Counted from the stretch's first letter, positions 50,033 to 59,209 are shown. The stretch is DNA of 64,000 bases from CAZMVY01 sp964653435 (GCA_964653435.1 CAZZFA010000006.1:1-64000), one strand, 5' to 3'. Notes: generated from the letters alone by a model not told the origin. Numbers and translations are program-made.

Positions 50033-52111
50033 TCACCCGGCGCGGTCCGCGGTCGTCCGCGGGAGATTCTCGAAGGCCGGTTCCCGCCGGAGTGCGAACG
50101 GTTCTTCTCCCGGCGGCGCCGCCGGGGGCAGGTGGCGGTACCAGAGGAAATAGAGCGCAACGAGGCTGACGGCGAAGACCGGGAACGTGATCGCGAAGTC
50201 CCGCCACGCGCCGATGATCATCTGCATCGGCCAGAGGAACAGGGTGACCTGCCAGAGCAGCGCGACGGGCAGGCTGACGATGTCGTGGAAGTGTTCCTTC
50301 CTCATGGCCCGGAGCGTTTCGGGAGAAACGGCATTGCGGAGCGGTCCCCAGAATCCGAACGGCCGGGTCGTGCGGAAGAAGTTTTCGAGTATTCGCCGGT
50401 CCGTCGGCGGTGTCAGGTATGTGCCGAGGATGGTACCGGCCAGGGCGATTGCCGTAACGATGCAGAACTTCTCGATGGGGCCGAGGTCCGGATAGAGTGC
50501 CCGCTGCACGAGAGCGGCCACGAGGCCCACCGCCGTTCCGATCACCACGCCGCCCGCGTTGAAGCGCCACCAGTACAGGCGGAACATGGTGGGCAGCGTG
50601 ATGCCGGACAGCAGGCCCATGATGATCCAGTCCCAGATGTCGTTGATACTCCGGACCGTGTAGGCCATCAGGAAGCTGCAGAGGGTGATGAAGATGCCGA
50701 AGGCGTAGCTGGCGTAGATAAGCTCCCTTGTCCCGGCGCGCCGGCGGACGAACCCCTGGTAGAGGTCGCGCGTAAACTGCGCCGTCGCGAGGTTGACCGT
50801 GGGCGAGAAGGTGGACATCGCCGCCGCCAGCAGGGCCACGATGAACAAGCCGCGCAGCCCCGGGCTGATCTCGAACAGCAGGACCGCCGGGAGAATACGC
50901 TCCGGGTTTACCGTGCCGTGATAGCTGACGAGGTAGAGCTTCGTATTCCACTGCTCGCCGAGGATGGCCTTGAGCTTCTCCGCCAAAGCCGGGTGTTTGC
51001 CGTTGATGATGTCCGCGGTGCGCTCCTCCCACATCTCCGGCCGGATGGCGGCCTGCAGCGTGGCAGGGTCCGTGAGGGCGTCGGGCCGGCCGCCCGATAC
51101 CTGGGCGGCGAAGTGCTGCTTGATCGCCGTCGCGGCCTCCGTCAGCACCCTCTGGTCGGGGAACTGCCGGTTTACCAGGAACAGGCCCAGGGCGGCGAAG
51201 CTGATCATCATCGGCCAGCGGAACATCATCAGCCATGTCCAGAAGAAGCTCAGGATGCCGCACTCGCGTTCATTGCGCGCGCCGAAGTAGCGGCTGTCCG
51301 CCCCGCTGCCCAGGCCGACGATCACGGTGCGCAGCAGGTAGAAGAACGTCACAAAGAGCAGCGGCTGGAACTCCTCGTACCCCTTGAAGACCTGGGCGCG
51401 GACGTGCGGCACGGAACTCATCCACTGCGCGTTGCCGGTCACCTGCGCGGCCAGGGCGCCGAGGTCGCCGGGGTAGCCGGCGATCCGGCCGAGGGCGACG
51501 ACACAGACCACCACGACGGCGGCCAGGATGATGAAGCACTGGAAGACGTCGGTATACACCACGCCGTAGAAGCCGGAGACCACCGTGTACGCAATGGTGA
51601 CGGCGACCATGACGACCGCGCACCAGGCCGGCGGAAAGGGCATGAACATGTTCAGAAACAGCCCCGCTCCCTTGATGAGATACGCCAGCATGCCGACCAT
51701 GAAGACGATCGTGGCCACCGCCGTGATCGCGCGGGCGGCCTGGGCGCCGGGGCCTTCGCCGAAGCGGTAGATGTTCCATTCGGCGCCCGTCATGCAGTTC
51801 GACCGCCGGTGCCACTTGCCCGTCCAGAGCATCTGGAAGGCCAGGACCAGGCACGCGCCGCCGCGAAACTCCACATACAGCCCGCGCGGTCCCAGCATGT
51901 AGAGGAACGAGACGATGACCATGGTGCCGGTCATGTCGATGAAGTTGCCCATGCCGGAGATGCCCAGCATCCACCAGGGCAGCTTCTTTCCGCCGAGGAA
52001 GTAATCCTCCATGCTGCGGGAGGCGCGCCGTTTCAGCTCGAAGCCCATCACGAGCAGAACGGCGAAATACAGGATCATGACCGCGTAGTCTGCAGCGTTG
52101 AGGTACTGCAA
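50033..52111 (-). CDS. Sodium:solute symporter (SSS) family transporter
   Basis: 692 residues from TTG 52111, which has a very strong GGAGGAG site. About 13-15 hydrophobic segments are present, starting DYAVMILYFAVLLVMGF. The SSS landmarks are the EDYFLGGKKLPWWMLGIS loop after helix 1, the helix-8 Na-site pattern with AAAMSTFSPTVNLATAQFTRDLYQG, and a periplasmic insertion of about 100 residues (QHFAAQVSGGRP). The length and insertion are typical of planctomycete SSS proteins. It probably imports a sugar, amino acid or organic acid with Na+. The substrate is unknown. It is convergent with hsp70. Confidence 0.87.
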   Translation of the reverse strand: MQYLNAADYAVMILYFAVLLVMGFELKRRASRSMEDYFLGGKKLPWWMLGISGMGNFIDMTGTMVIVSFLYMLGPRGLYVEFRGGACLVLAFQMLWTGKWHRRSNCMTGAEWNIYRFGEGPGAQAARAITAVATIVFMVGMLAYLIKGAGLFLNMFMPFPPAWCAVVMVAVTIAYTVVSGFYGVVYTDVFQCFIILAAVVVVCVVALGRIAGYPGDLGALAAQVTGNAQWMSSVPHVRAQVFKGYEEFQPLLFVTFFYLLRTVIVGLGSGADSRYFGARNERECGILSFFWTWLMMFRWPMMISFAALGLFLVNRQFPDQRVLTEAATAIKQHFAAQVSGGRPDALTDPATLQAAIRPEMWEERTADIINGKHPALAEKLKAILGEQWNTKLYLVSYHGTVNPERILPAVLLFEISPGLRGLFIVALLAAAMSTFSPTVNLATAQFTRDLYQGFVRRRAGTRELIYASYAFGIFITLCSFLMAYTVRSINDIWDWIIMGLLSGITLPTMFRLYWWRFNAGGVVIGTAVGLVAALVQRALYPDLGPIEKFCIVTAIALAGTILGTYLTPPTDRRILENFFRTTRPFGFWGPLRNAVSPETLRAMRKEHFHDIVSLPVALLWQVTLFLWPMQMIIGAWRDFAITFPVFAVSLVALYFLWYRHLPPAAPPGEEPFALRREPAFENLPRTTADRAG

Positions 52112-52406
52112 GATGCTCCTCCTCTCTGCGGCTTCCGGCTCTGATCAGCGCACGGCCGCGCAAAGCCGCGCTTCTTCACGCGGCGCACCGGAGGCCGCCG
52201 CGGCGACGCCGACGCCATCCTACCCTGATGCGGACGCCGGGCAAGCGGCTGCTCTCCGGCGGCATTGCCGCGAACTCTCGTCGAGGGATTCGCCAATCCC
52301 GGCCGGCGACGGGCAGCCCGGTCCGGACCGGAGCGTCCGGACGAGCCGATTGCCGGAAGGGGGGGCATCGCGCGCGCGAGGCGTTTGGCTTGCCCGGCCG
52401 GCGCGA

Positions 52407-52946
52407 TCAGCGGGCCAGCCGCTTCCCCTCGCGGGGCGGGAAGTCCTTGAACATCCGCTTCACGGTCTGCTCGAGCCGCTGCCGTCTCAACTCAGGCGTG
52501 TTGGACTCGCTGATCCTGGCATCGGCCCACGCACGCCAGATCCATTGATCCGTTTTGGCATTGACAACGTAGATGACCAGCGTGCCCCGCGTGTACTGCT
52601 GGAGGTATGCCGTGTTCGGATCGCCGAGGATCTCCGTTCCGATGCGGTCGCCCACCCGGAAATCGGGCGTCTCGGACGACGCCTTGCGGTATCCCCTGGC
52701 GAGGAGCTGTTCCTCCACGAGCTCGCGGATCAGGCGATGAAGCTGGGGGTTATCGATCTCGGTGTTTCCGGTGGAAGGCGCCGGGCCAGGCATCCATGCG
52801 AACGACGGCCCCGGGGGCGAAACATCCCCGCTCGCCCAGGCGGAATGTACGTCGATGGGATACTGGCATCCGCCCGCCAGCGCCGCAACCAGTGTCGTCC
52901 CGAGTGCATGGAGGGTCGATCTGCACCGCGATTGTTCCTTCGACAT
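52407..52946 (-). CDS. DUF4136-like lipoprotein
   Basis: 179 residues from ATG 52946, with GGGAG upstream. Lipoprotein signal: LHALGTTLVAALAGGC, with the lipobox AGGC and Cys at about residue 27. The mature domain begins with a conserved Pro/Trp-rich strand (PGPSFAWMPGP), then helix DNPQLHRLIRELVEEQLLARGYRK, and VIYVVNAKTDQWIWRAWADARI. This matches the DUF4136 family of outer-membrane-anchored proteins of unknown function. It is 67 nt downstream of the cytochrome gene on the same strand. Confidence 0.78.
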   Translation of the reverse strand: MSKEQSRCRSTLHALGTTLVAALAGGCQYPIDVHSAWASGDVSPPGPSFAWMPGPAPSTGNTEIDNPQLHRLIRELVEEQLLARGYRKASSETPDFRVGDRIGTEILGDPNTAYLQQYTRGTLVIYVVNAKTDQWIWRAWADARISESNTPELRRQRLEQTVKRMFKDFPPREGKRLAR

Positions 52947-53014
52947 GACAGGTACTCCCGGCCGTTTCGGCCTTTCGCAGTTGCCGCGCACGCCTCGTCA
53001 CGCCGAGGGCGTCG

Positions 53015-55390
53015 CTACTGCTGTCTCAAAGACTGGATCCGTTCCGCCAGCCGATATCGGACGGCCTCCGGCAGGTCCGGGATCCGAAGCGCCTGATGGT
53101 AGACATCCGCCGCGTCGTTCTTGCGTCCCTGTTCCTCGTAGATGTCGGCCAGCAGCGCGTACACGTCGAGATCGGAAACACCCCGTTTGATCGTTCCCTG
53201 CAGCACGTCGATCGCCCGGTCGGTCTCGCCCCTGCGGCGCAGGTAGAATGCGTAGGTGTACGCGTACTTTGCTTCCTGCGGGCGGAGTTCGAACGCCTTA
53301 CGGCACCAGTCGACGGCCTCATCGGGATGTTTCTCGGCGAGCATGACGCCGAGGTTGTACGCCGCGACGGCCGACCGGGGCTCCGCCTTGAACGCGGCGC
53401 GCAGCGCGGGCTCCGCTTCATCCATCCGCCCGAGTTCGGCGAGCAGCAGGCCGAGGTTCAGGTTGGCGGCGGCGTTGTTCGGGTCCTGTTTCAGGGCCTG
53501 GCGCAGGGCCTGCTCGGCCTTTTCATTCTGCCCCGTGGCGTTGTAGGCGAGCGAGATGTTGACCAGCGGCGGGATGCTTTCCGGTTGGAGCTTCACCGCC
53601 GTCTCGAACGACGCGATGGCCCGGTCGAAATCGCGGCGGCACATGAAGAAGTTGCCGAGGTTGTAGTGCGAGGCGTGATCGTCGGGCCGGGCCGTCATCA
53701 CCTGCAGGAACTCGCCCGTCGCCCTGTCGAGGTCCTTTCGATCGGCGTCCTTTACCATTTCGGCCGGCAGGGCGGCCAGGGACCCCGCCGCGCGCACGCG
53801 GACCAGCCGGTACTCATCCCGCGTGGCGTTCAACAGGGCTTCGATCGCATCGGGCGTCCAACGGCCGTTCATCGCCTCGGCGGCGCTTGCGCGGATGAGG
53901 GGCGAGGGGTCCTTCATGGCCGCCAGCAGCGCCGGCCACTTGCGTTCGTCATCGCAGTTGCGGAGCAGGCGTATCAGCGAGTTGGCAAAGACTTCGTCGC
54001 GGCTTTCGCTGCCGAGGTACGCCAGCATCTCGGGCAGTCTCGACCAGTCTTCCTTGCGGGCTGCGTCGATCAGGCCGGCCTGCCGCAGCAGCGGCGCCTG
54101 GTAATCCTGCGGGTGCCACTGGCGGACGTGCCGGTCCGACCAGGCCGCGTCCTTGTCCGCGTGGCAGAGGTTGCAGGCGTTGGGCGACTTGAATGCAAGG
54201 CTCGCCGCCGGCGCCGGCGGCCGCATCGAGTGGTCGCTCCGGCGCATCCGCGCGAACTCCGTCATCGGCATGTGACAGGCGACGCACCGGTTCCCTTCGC
54301 TGCCGGCCTTGTGGTGGGTATGTGCCGGGGCGTTCTCGACCCGCTCCCGGTGGCACGGCAGGCACGCATGGTTCGTCTGATCGTCCGGAAACCGGTACCG
54401 CCCGCTCGATGTGTGACAATGAACACAGTCGATCTGCCCGGACTTCGCGCAGGGGCTCATCCGCCACGTGGTGTACGTGTAGTTCTCGCCGAGGTCCCGC
54501 CCGTCCGGATAGAAGTCCCGGTCTTCCAGCGTGACGAGGTCGTAGTGATCGAAGTACCGGTCGCCGGGACGGAAGCTCGTCGTCATTACGACCATCTTCG
54601 CGTGGCAGGGGGCGCACAGGCTGTTGTTCTGCTCGTGGGTGAAGGGCTTGGTGCTGATGAGCTTGAGTTCCTTCGGCGGCTGAGCGGACGGGGCCGCACG
54701 GAACGTGCGGACGTGCTCGCCCCCGGGGCCGTGGCAGGTCTCGCAATTGATCCCCGGTTCGGTCCAAGTCGTGCGATACGTGTCGCTCGCGAGGTCGTAG
54801 TTGGTCGAGAGCTGGCTGACATGGCACCCGTAGCACGACGTGTTGAACGTCAGTTGACGGTCTCGCCAGTCGAGCGGCTCGTCGCGGCGGTCGCCGAAAT
54901 GGCGGACGGCGCTGGCCGTTGTGTCGAACCATGCCTTCCGGCGGACGTCGTACGCCACGGGCAGGACCTGCAGGCGTCCGCGATCCAGCGGCGTCAGGAA
55001 GTAGTATACGTTCTTGCCGCCCATGACGTGCTCGATCGGGTAGCGTTTCTCGCCGTCGGGGCCCGATTCGATGACCTCGCGACGGCCATTCTCAATCTCG
55101 GCGCGGTAGCGGACCTTGCCGATCGGGAGGGCTTCTTTCTGCGGCGTGAGCTTCGTACGGGCCAGCTCGTCGCGGAACGGCTGCATCGCGAGCCCGTGGA
55201 ACGACGTTGCCCACTTCTGGTAGAACGGCTCATGGCAGCTCCGGCAGCTCGATGATCCGTAGATGTCGGACGCCGTCGGGGTATTGGCGGCCGCGGGGGT
55301 GGTGGCCGTCGGCTGCGCCCGGGCGGCAGCCGCGAAGGCGGCGAGAGACGTTACACAAGCCGTAACGAAAAGGCCGGCACACGTTCGCAT
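53015..55390 (-). CDS. Octahaem c-type cytochrome with HEAT-like and TPR repeats
   Basis: 791 residues from ATG 55390. A signal peptide (GLFVTACVTSLAAFAAAARAQ) precedes a cytochrome region with eight C-x-x-C-H haem motifs: CRSCH, CYGCH, CETCH, CAPCH, CVHCH, CLPCH, CVACH and CNLCH. A HEAT-like segment follows (LAAMKDPSPLIRASAAEAMNGR; VRVRAAGSLAALPAEMV). At least six TPRs come next (HYNLGNFFMCRRDFDRAIASFETA; ANLNLGLLLAELGRMDEAEPALRAA). It is probably periplasmic or outer-surface, moving electrons while the TPR part docks a partner. Similar haem-TPR proteins are known in planctomycetes and Deltaproteobacteria as 'tetratricopeptide repeat/multihaem' proteins without an assigned reaction. Confidence 0.88.
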   Translation of the reverse strand: MRTCAGLFVTACVTSLAAFAAAARAQPTATTPAAANTPTASDIYGSSSCRSCHEPFYQKWATSFHGLAMQPFRDELARTKLTPQKEALPIGKVRYRAEIENGRREVIESGPDGEKRYPIEHVMGGKNVYYFLTPLDRGRLQVLPVAYDVRRKAWFDTTASAVRHFGDRRDEPLDWRDRQLTFNTSCYGCHVSQLSTNYDLASDTYRTTWTEPGINCETCHGPGGEHVRTFRAAPSAQPPKELKLISTKPFTHEQNNSLCAPCHAKMVVMTTSFRPGDRYFDHYDLVTLEDRDFYPDGRDLGENYTYTTWRMSPCAKSGQIDCVHCHTSSGRYRFPDDQTNHACLPCHRERVENAPAHTHHKAGSEGNRCVACHMPMTEFARMRRSDHSMRPPAPAASLAFKSPNACNLCHADKDAAWSDRHVRQWHPQDYQAPLLRQAGLIDAARKEDWSRLPEMLAYLGSESRDEVFANSLIRLLRNCDDERKWPALLAAMKDPSPLIRASAAEAMNGRWTPDAIEALLNATRDEYRLVRVRAAGSLAALPAEMVKDADRKDLDRATGEFLQVMTARPDDHASHYNLGNFFMCRRDFDRAIASFETAVKLQPESIPPLVNISLAYNATGQNEKAEQALRQALKQDPNNAAANLNLGLLLAELGRMDEAEPALRAAFKAEPRSAVAAYNLGVMLAEKHPDEAVDWCRKAFELRPQEAKYAYTYAFYLRRRGETDRAIDVLQGTIKRGVSDLDVYALLADIYEEQGRKNDAADVYHQALRIPDLPEAVRYRLAERIQSLRQQ

Positions 55391-55770
55391 ATTCGCTCTT
55401 CTGTTCGCACAACCCGCCGCGCAACGCGCGAGGCGCCGGGCGGACGCCCCGAGGCATTCTGTATACCGCGCCGGCGGCGCAGATGCACACTGCCCGCAGG
55501 CGCGTGCGCCATGGAAACCGGATGCGCCCCGTGGGTTATCCGCTTGCCGTCGCCTCACGGAGTTGCTCAATCGAGATCGGCGCGGTCTGATACGAGCGGT
55601 CGGAGGCAATGGTGGGACACGCACAGCCTGTACATTCCGAAAGCGGGGGGGACGCCCGCTTCCCATCGGTCATCGTAGGACACGCGCAGCCTGCACCGCG
55701 CGCATCGGGCGGGCGCGGGGCAGTACAGGCCGCAAGCGGTCCTGGGCGAGCGCGGTTTCCGGGGGATCTG
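55391..55770. other. Intergenic region with an imperfect direct repeat
   Basis: 380 bases between divergent genes. A 23-base unit at 55611-55633 (core GGACACGCACAGCCTGTAC) recurs at about 55677-55695 (GGACACGCGCAGCCTGCAC), 63 bases downstream, each preceded by a GGT/CGT context. No gene is recognised. Confidence 0.45.
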
Positions 55771-57456
55771 ATGCCCTTACCGAGAGCAGTGCCGGCGTGG
55801 GTCCTGCGGCCACGTGCGGCGAGGCGCCTTGTGCCGGTGTCTCTGGCGTGTGCCGTCGCAATCGGCCTTGCGGGCTGCGGCCGGGTCGCCGCCGGCGGTC
55901 TGGACTTCCGGCTGCCGGCCGGCAGCCGGGAGCGCGGGGCCGTCGTGTTCCTGGTGGACGGGGTGAACGCGGAGATCTTCGAACAACTGCTCGATGCCGG
56001 CGAACTGCCGGCCATCCGAAAGTACTTCGTCGATCGCGGGTTGTATGTCCGCCGGGCCGTCGCCGGCATTCCCACGATCACGCTGGTCAACCAGACCTGT
56101 ATCGTCACGGGACGGTTCCCGGGCCATCATGGCATCGTGGGCAACGGCTGGTTCGATCGCAACCGACTCATCCTGCGCGACTACCGGTTGATCGCGGAGA
56201 AGAACAAGCTGGACCAGGACCACCGGGCAACCACGCTCTTCGAGTGTCTGCCGGATGAGCTGACGTGTTCGTTGTTTTATCAGTCGCACCGGGGGGCGAC
56301 GAAATGGGTTGAGGATCGGCTCTCGGCCGGTCCGCCGTTCTTCTTCGGCTGGTATGGGTTCATCGACGAATTGACGCTGTCCCGCTTCGAGATCGTGGCG
56401 GACCTGGCCCGCCGGTACCGGCAGTTCGCCGGCCTCACGCTGGTCTACCTGCTGAATGCCGATTTCCAGGCCTACGAGCACGGGACCGGTTCGCCGCAAT
56501 ACCGCCAGGCCCTGCGGGATACGGACCGCGCCGTGGGGCGCGTCCTGGGGGACATCGAGCGGGCCGGCCTGCTGGAGAAGATCCACATCGTCCTGGTCTC
56601 CGACCACGGCCACTGGGACGTCACGCGCCACTACAGCCTCGCCCGGCTCCTTCGGGAGCGGGCCGGCGTGAATCTGTCGCGCGATCCCGTATCGGAGGAC
56701 GTGCCGTTTGAGTCCAGACTCGCGGTCTTTGACCGATACACGGGCGTTTGTTTCTACAACGGCGATCGATATGCGGCGCTGTACCTCCGCAAGCCGGATC
56801 GCCGAACCCCCGGCGCAGGGGGATGGCATACGTGGCTGGTCCGACCGTCGATGGGGGACCTGAAAGACTACCCGGCCGGGGGCGGGACCATCGATCTTCC
56901 CTCGCTGCTGGTTTCGCACGATGCGGTGGATGCCGTGTGCTTTTCGGCCGGGCCTGATCGTGCCCGCGTGCAGACAAAGGCGGGCGAGGTGGAGTTCGAT
57001 CAGCAAGGGGGGGGCGGCATGCCGATCCGCTACCGTCTCATTCGCGGTACGGACCCGCTCGGCTGGGGCGGCAAGATTCCCGACGACATCCTCGGCGGCA
57101 GGCCCATCGGCCCGCGCGAGTGGCTCTCGGCTACCGGCGCGACGGAGTACCCCGACCTTCCCGCGCAGATCGTGGCGTACTTCCGCGCCGACCGTGCGGC
57201 GGACCTCGCCGTCTTTGCCGCCGTCGGCTGGGACTTCGGCACCACGCATCGTTCGGGGCACGGCGGCGTGCGCGCCGTGGATCTGCGGGTCCCGCTCCTG
57301 CTGGCCGGGCCGGGCGTGCGGCACGAGCGGCGCGACACCAACGTGCGGACGGTTGACCTGATGCCCACGATCCTGACGCTGCTCGGGCATCCCGTGCCGC
57401 CGGGCCTCGACGGCGAGAGCCTTGTTCCGCGGCCGGACCGCGGCGATGTCCGCTGA
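55771..57456 (+). CDS. Lipoprotein of the alkaline phosphatase/nucleotide pyrophosphatase superfamily
   Basis: 561 residues from ATG 55771, with GGGGGA upstream. A lipoprotein signal with a textbook lipobox (VAIGLAGC) is present. The core follows type I phosphodiesterase/nucleotide pyrophosphatase: VVFLVDGVN (metal Asp), then PTITLVNQTCIVTGRFPGHHGIVGN aligning to the 'PTKTFPNH..IVTG..P..HGI' nucleophile region, then LVSDHGH (metal Asp/His) and GTTHRSGHGG (metal His). A C-terminal DRYTGVCF-type subdomain follows. It is probably periplasmic, cleaving phosphodiesters or phosphoglycerol/phosphoethanolamine groups. The exact substrate is open. Confidence 0.83.
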   Translation: MPLPRAVPAWVLRPRAARRLVPVSLACAVAIGLAGCGRVAAGGLDFRLPAGSRERGAVVFLVDGVNAEIFEQLLDAGELPAIRKYFVDRGLYVRRAVAGIPTITLVNQTCIVTGRFPGHHGIVGNGWFDRNRLILRDYRLIAEKNKLDQDHRATTLFECLPDELTCSLFYQSHRGATKWVEDRLSAGPPFFFGWYGFIDELTLSRFEIVADLARRYRQFAGLTLVYLLNADFQAYEHGTGSPQYRQALRDTDRAVGRVLGDIERAGLLEKIHIVLVSDHGHWDVTRHYSLARLLRERAGVNLSRDPVSEDVPFESRLAVFDRYTGVCFYNGDRYAALYLRKPDRRTPGAGGWHTWLVRPSMGDLKDYPAGGGTIDLPSLLVSHDAVDAVCFSAGPDRARVQTKAGEVEFDQQGGGGMPIRYRLIRGTDPLGWGGKIPDDILGGRPIGPREWLSATGATEYPDLPAQIVAYFRADRAADLAVFAAVGWDFGTTHRSGHGGVRAVDLRVPLLLAGPGVRHERRDTNVRTVDLMPTILTLLGHPVPPGLDGESLVPRPDRGDVR

Positions 57457-57924
57457 ACGGCCGGCAGGTGCGACGCGAGATCGGCCGTCGTGGGCTGCCC
57501 TTCGCAGCTTGTTGCGGCGATTCGGCGGGAGCGGGACATACGTGCCGTCTGCATGGCCGTGCCGCTGGAGGGACGCAGAGGTGTGATGTTCAGGTTGCCG
57601 TCGATGTGCGTTTGACGACGGCCCCCCGTGCGGCTACCATCGTTGGACCAATGGGATGTGTCCCTGCCCCTCTCTCGTCCGGGCTTGCTCAGGCTCCGAC
57701 ATTTCCGATTGGCGGCAAAGGTGTGAATCGTTCTTGCGGATAGGCGTGTGCGCCGGCGGGCCGTGCATGCCGGTTTCGACGGTTCGCGGCCGATGGAAGC
57801 CGCGGACCGCCGGCCGGGTGTGAGTTGCGCCGCAGTGACGCGTGCGGGATCGGCCCCGACGTTCGCAATGCGGCCTTTGGCGGCGGCGCGGTCGTATGCC
57901 GTCAGGCATCAGGTGGAGACCTTT
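57457..57924. other. Intergenic region
   Basis: 468 bases upstream of a 60-residue basic protein. Frames here are Arg/Ala-rich shadows. No repeat or RNA is recognised. If the small gene has its own promoter, most of this would be upstream or leader sequence. Confidence 0.3.
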
Positions 57925-58107
57925 ATGGGACGAAATGTGAGACCTTCGGTTCTCAAACGTGATCGTGAACGGAGAAAGGCGGAAAAAGCGGCCCGGAAGC
58001 GCGAACGCCGCGAGCGCCGCCGCAACGCGGTACCGCCGCTCGATTCCCCGCCGCTTATCGAGGAAGGCGGCGACCCCCCGACGCCGGCGCCTCAGCCATC
58101 CGATTGA
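57925..58107 (+). CDS. Small basic protein, conserved-looking
   Basis: 60 residues from ATG 57925, which has GGTGGAG upstream. It starts MGRNVRPSVLKRDRERRKAE, then KRERRERRRNAV, and ends in an acidic/Pro tail. The 'RPS..KR.RE' opening followed by Lys/Arg/Glu heptads is a pattern I recall from short 'hypothetical' proteins in proteobacteria and planctomycetes, often near RNA-binding or cold-shock genes. It is likely a long charged helix that binds RNA or ribosomes, which is inference. A longer in-frame start at 57748 is not needed. Confidence 0.6.
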   Translation: MGRNVRPSVLKRDRERRKAEKAARKRERRERRRNAVPPLDSPPLIEEGGDPPTPAPQPSD

Positions 58108-58305
58108 CTGTGGCTGCCGCGCCGTGTGAGACGGCTTGCGCGGTGCACGAGCGCTGCGCGGCCGATGCGCAAGCTCCTCGCAGGCGGCGAGCATCACGGC
58201 AGCCCGCCACCGCGGGCGGTACGCCCCCCGTTTTCGCCGCCGGCACATGGGTCGCCGACCGAGAACGGGCACTATCGCCGCTTCGGCGGGTGGGCAAAGC
58301 CCGCG

Positions 58306-58605
58306 CTACGGCCGGGTGTGCGGCGCCTTCCTGTACGCGTACACCATGTCCGCCTTTTCCCCGGCGGCGGCCTTGCCATCGGTGGCGAGGGCGCTCACGA
58401 AGTGCTCTTGCACCTCGCGTGCAACGATGGCCGAGTCGGCGCGGCGTCGAATCCACCGGTCGCCCTTTTCCTTGACCTTATGCTGATCGAAAAGGGCGGC
58501 CCGGGAATCGTTGCTGGTGCCCACATACCACGTACCCGGCTCACCACCGCGTTTGCGGATATGGGTCGTGATCTCGTCGATAATCTGCTGCTTCGACTTT
58601 GTCAT
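58306..58605 (-). CDS. Small protein with GIY-YIG-like opening, unknown function
   Basis: 99 residues from ATG 58605, which has a GGAGG site. The sequence begins KSKQQIIDEITTHIRKRGG, followed by GTWYVGTSNDSRAALFDQHKVKEKG, then a helical segment (SAIVAREVQEHFVSALATDG) and a final TADMVYAYRK-like stretch (ADMVYAYRKAPHT). The 'WYVG.s.D.r..Lf..H.v' element resembles a shortened GIY-YIG fold, but the usual catalytic Arg/Glu context is not obvious, so activity is uncertain. Similar short proteins are seen in many phyla. It is 88 nt downstream of the RRM gene on the same strand, but a terminator separates them. Confidence 0.65.
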   Translation of the reverse strand: MTKSKQQIIDEITTHIRKRGGEPGTWYVGTSNDSRAALFDQHKVKEKGDRWIRRRADSAIVAREVQEHFVSALATDGKAAAGEKADMVYAYRKAPHTRP

Positions 58606-58633
58606 GGCGGACCTCCTGCCAGCGGCCTGTGAG

Positions 58634-58672
58634 GAAAAAGAGAGAAGGCCACGTCTGGTTCGTGGCCTTCTC
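58634..58672 (-). terminator. Rho-independent terminator of the RRM gene
   Basis: On the minus strand a 12-bp perfect stem (arms 58661-58672 and 58642-58653) with a 7-base loop is followed directly by a T-rich run (CTTTTTC at 58634-58640). It begins about 20 bases after the RRM stop codon. Confidence 0.85.
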
Positions 58673-58692
58673 CTGCGTATACGTCAGACGAT

Positions 58693-59010
58693 TCAGTAGC
58701 GTCTGCCGCCGCCGCCGTAGCCGCCCCGGCCGCCGCGACCGCCGCCGCCCCCGCCGCGATTCTCGCGCGGCTTGGCCTCGTTGACGGTGAGGGCCCGCCC
58801 GCCGTGGTCCTTGCCGTTCAGCGCGGAAATGGCGGCCTGGGCCTCCTGATCCGAGCTCATCTCGACGAACCCGAATCCCTTGCTGCGGCCGGTCATGCGG
58901 TCGCTGATGACCTCGGCACTGTCCACCGTGCCGTGCGCCGAGAACAACTGCTCCAGATCGGAGCTGCTGACCTCATAACTCAGGTTTCCGACATATAACT
59001 TTTTGCCCAT
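58693..59010 (-). CDS. RNA recognition motif (RRM) protein with glycine-rich tail
   Basis: 105 residues from ATG 59010, which has GGAGA upstream. A single RRM: RNP2 LYVGNL at 5-10 and RNP1 KGFGFVEM at 44-51, then ALNGKDHGGRALTV. The tail is Gly/Arg-rich (GGRGGRGG, ending GGGGRRY). Short single-RRM proteins of this type (Rbp) occur in cyanobacteria and planctomycetes and are often cold-induced. The tail resembles eukaryotic glycine-rich RNA-binding proteins. It likely binds single-stranded mRNA. A promoter-like pair about 165 bases upstream and a strong terminator downstream make it a single-gene unit. Confidence 0.93.
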   Translation of the reverse strand: MGKKLYVGNLSYEVSSSDLEQLFSAHGTVDSAEVISDRMTGRSKGFGFVEMSSDQEAQAAISALNGKDHGGRALTVNEAKPRENRGGGGGGRGGRGGYGGGGRRY

Positions 59011-59180
59011 CGTAGGATCTCCTTTGCGAGGGCCTTATGACCCGCGTTTTGCTTTCCGGGTCACGTGTGAAAGGGGCCTGCGTTTCGGCCCAGAAAGGCA
59101 GGAAGGGCGAATGAGGAGGCGTTGCGGACCTTCTTAGGGGCGTCGCATACCCGGCTCGTTCGACGAACCAACCGCCAAGC

Positions 59181-59209
59181 AGTATACCTGATGTGAAGTC
59201 CCGTGTACA
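59181..59209 (-). promoter_or_regulatory. Candidate promoter for the RRM gene with long leader
   Basis: On the minus strand TGTACA (59204-59209, 4/6) and TATACT (59181-59186, 5/6) are separated by 17 bases. A start near 59174 would give a leader of about 165 nt. The leader includes a possible hairpin of GACCCG with CGGGTC close to the start codon. Confidence 0.5.

Noticed and set aside
50132..52144. Plus-strand open frame of 670 codons opposite the symporter
   Set aside because: Asp/Arg/His-rich antisense of a clear SSS transporter.
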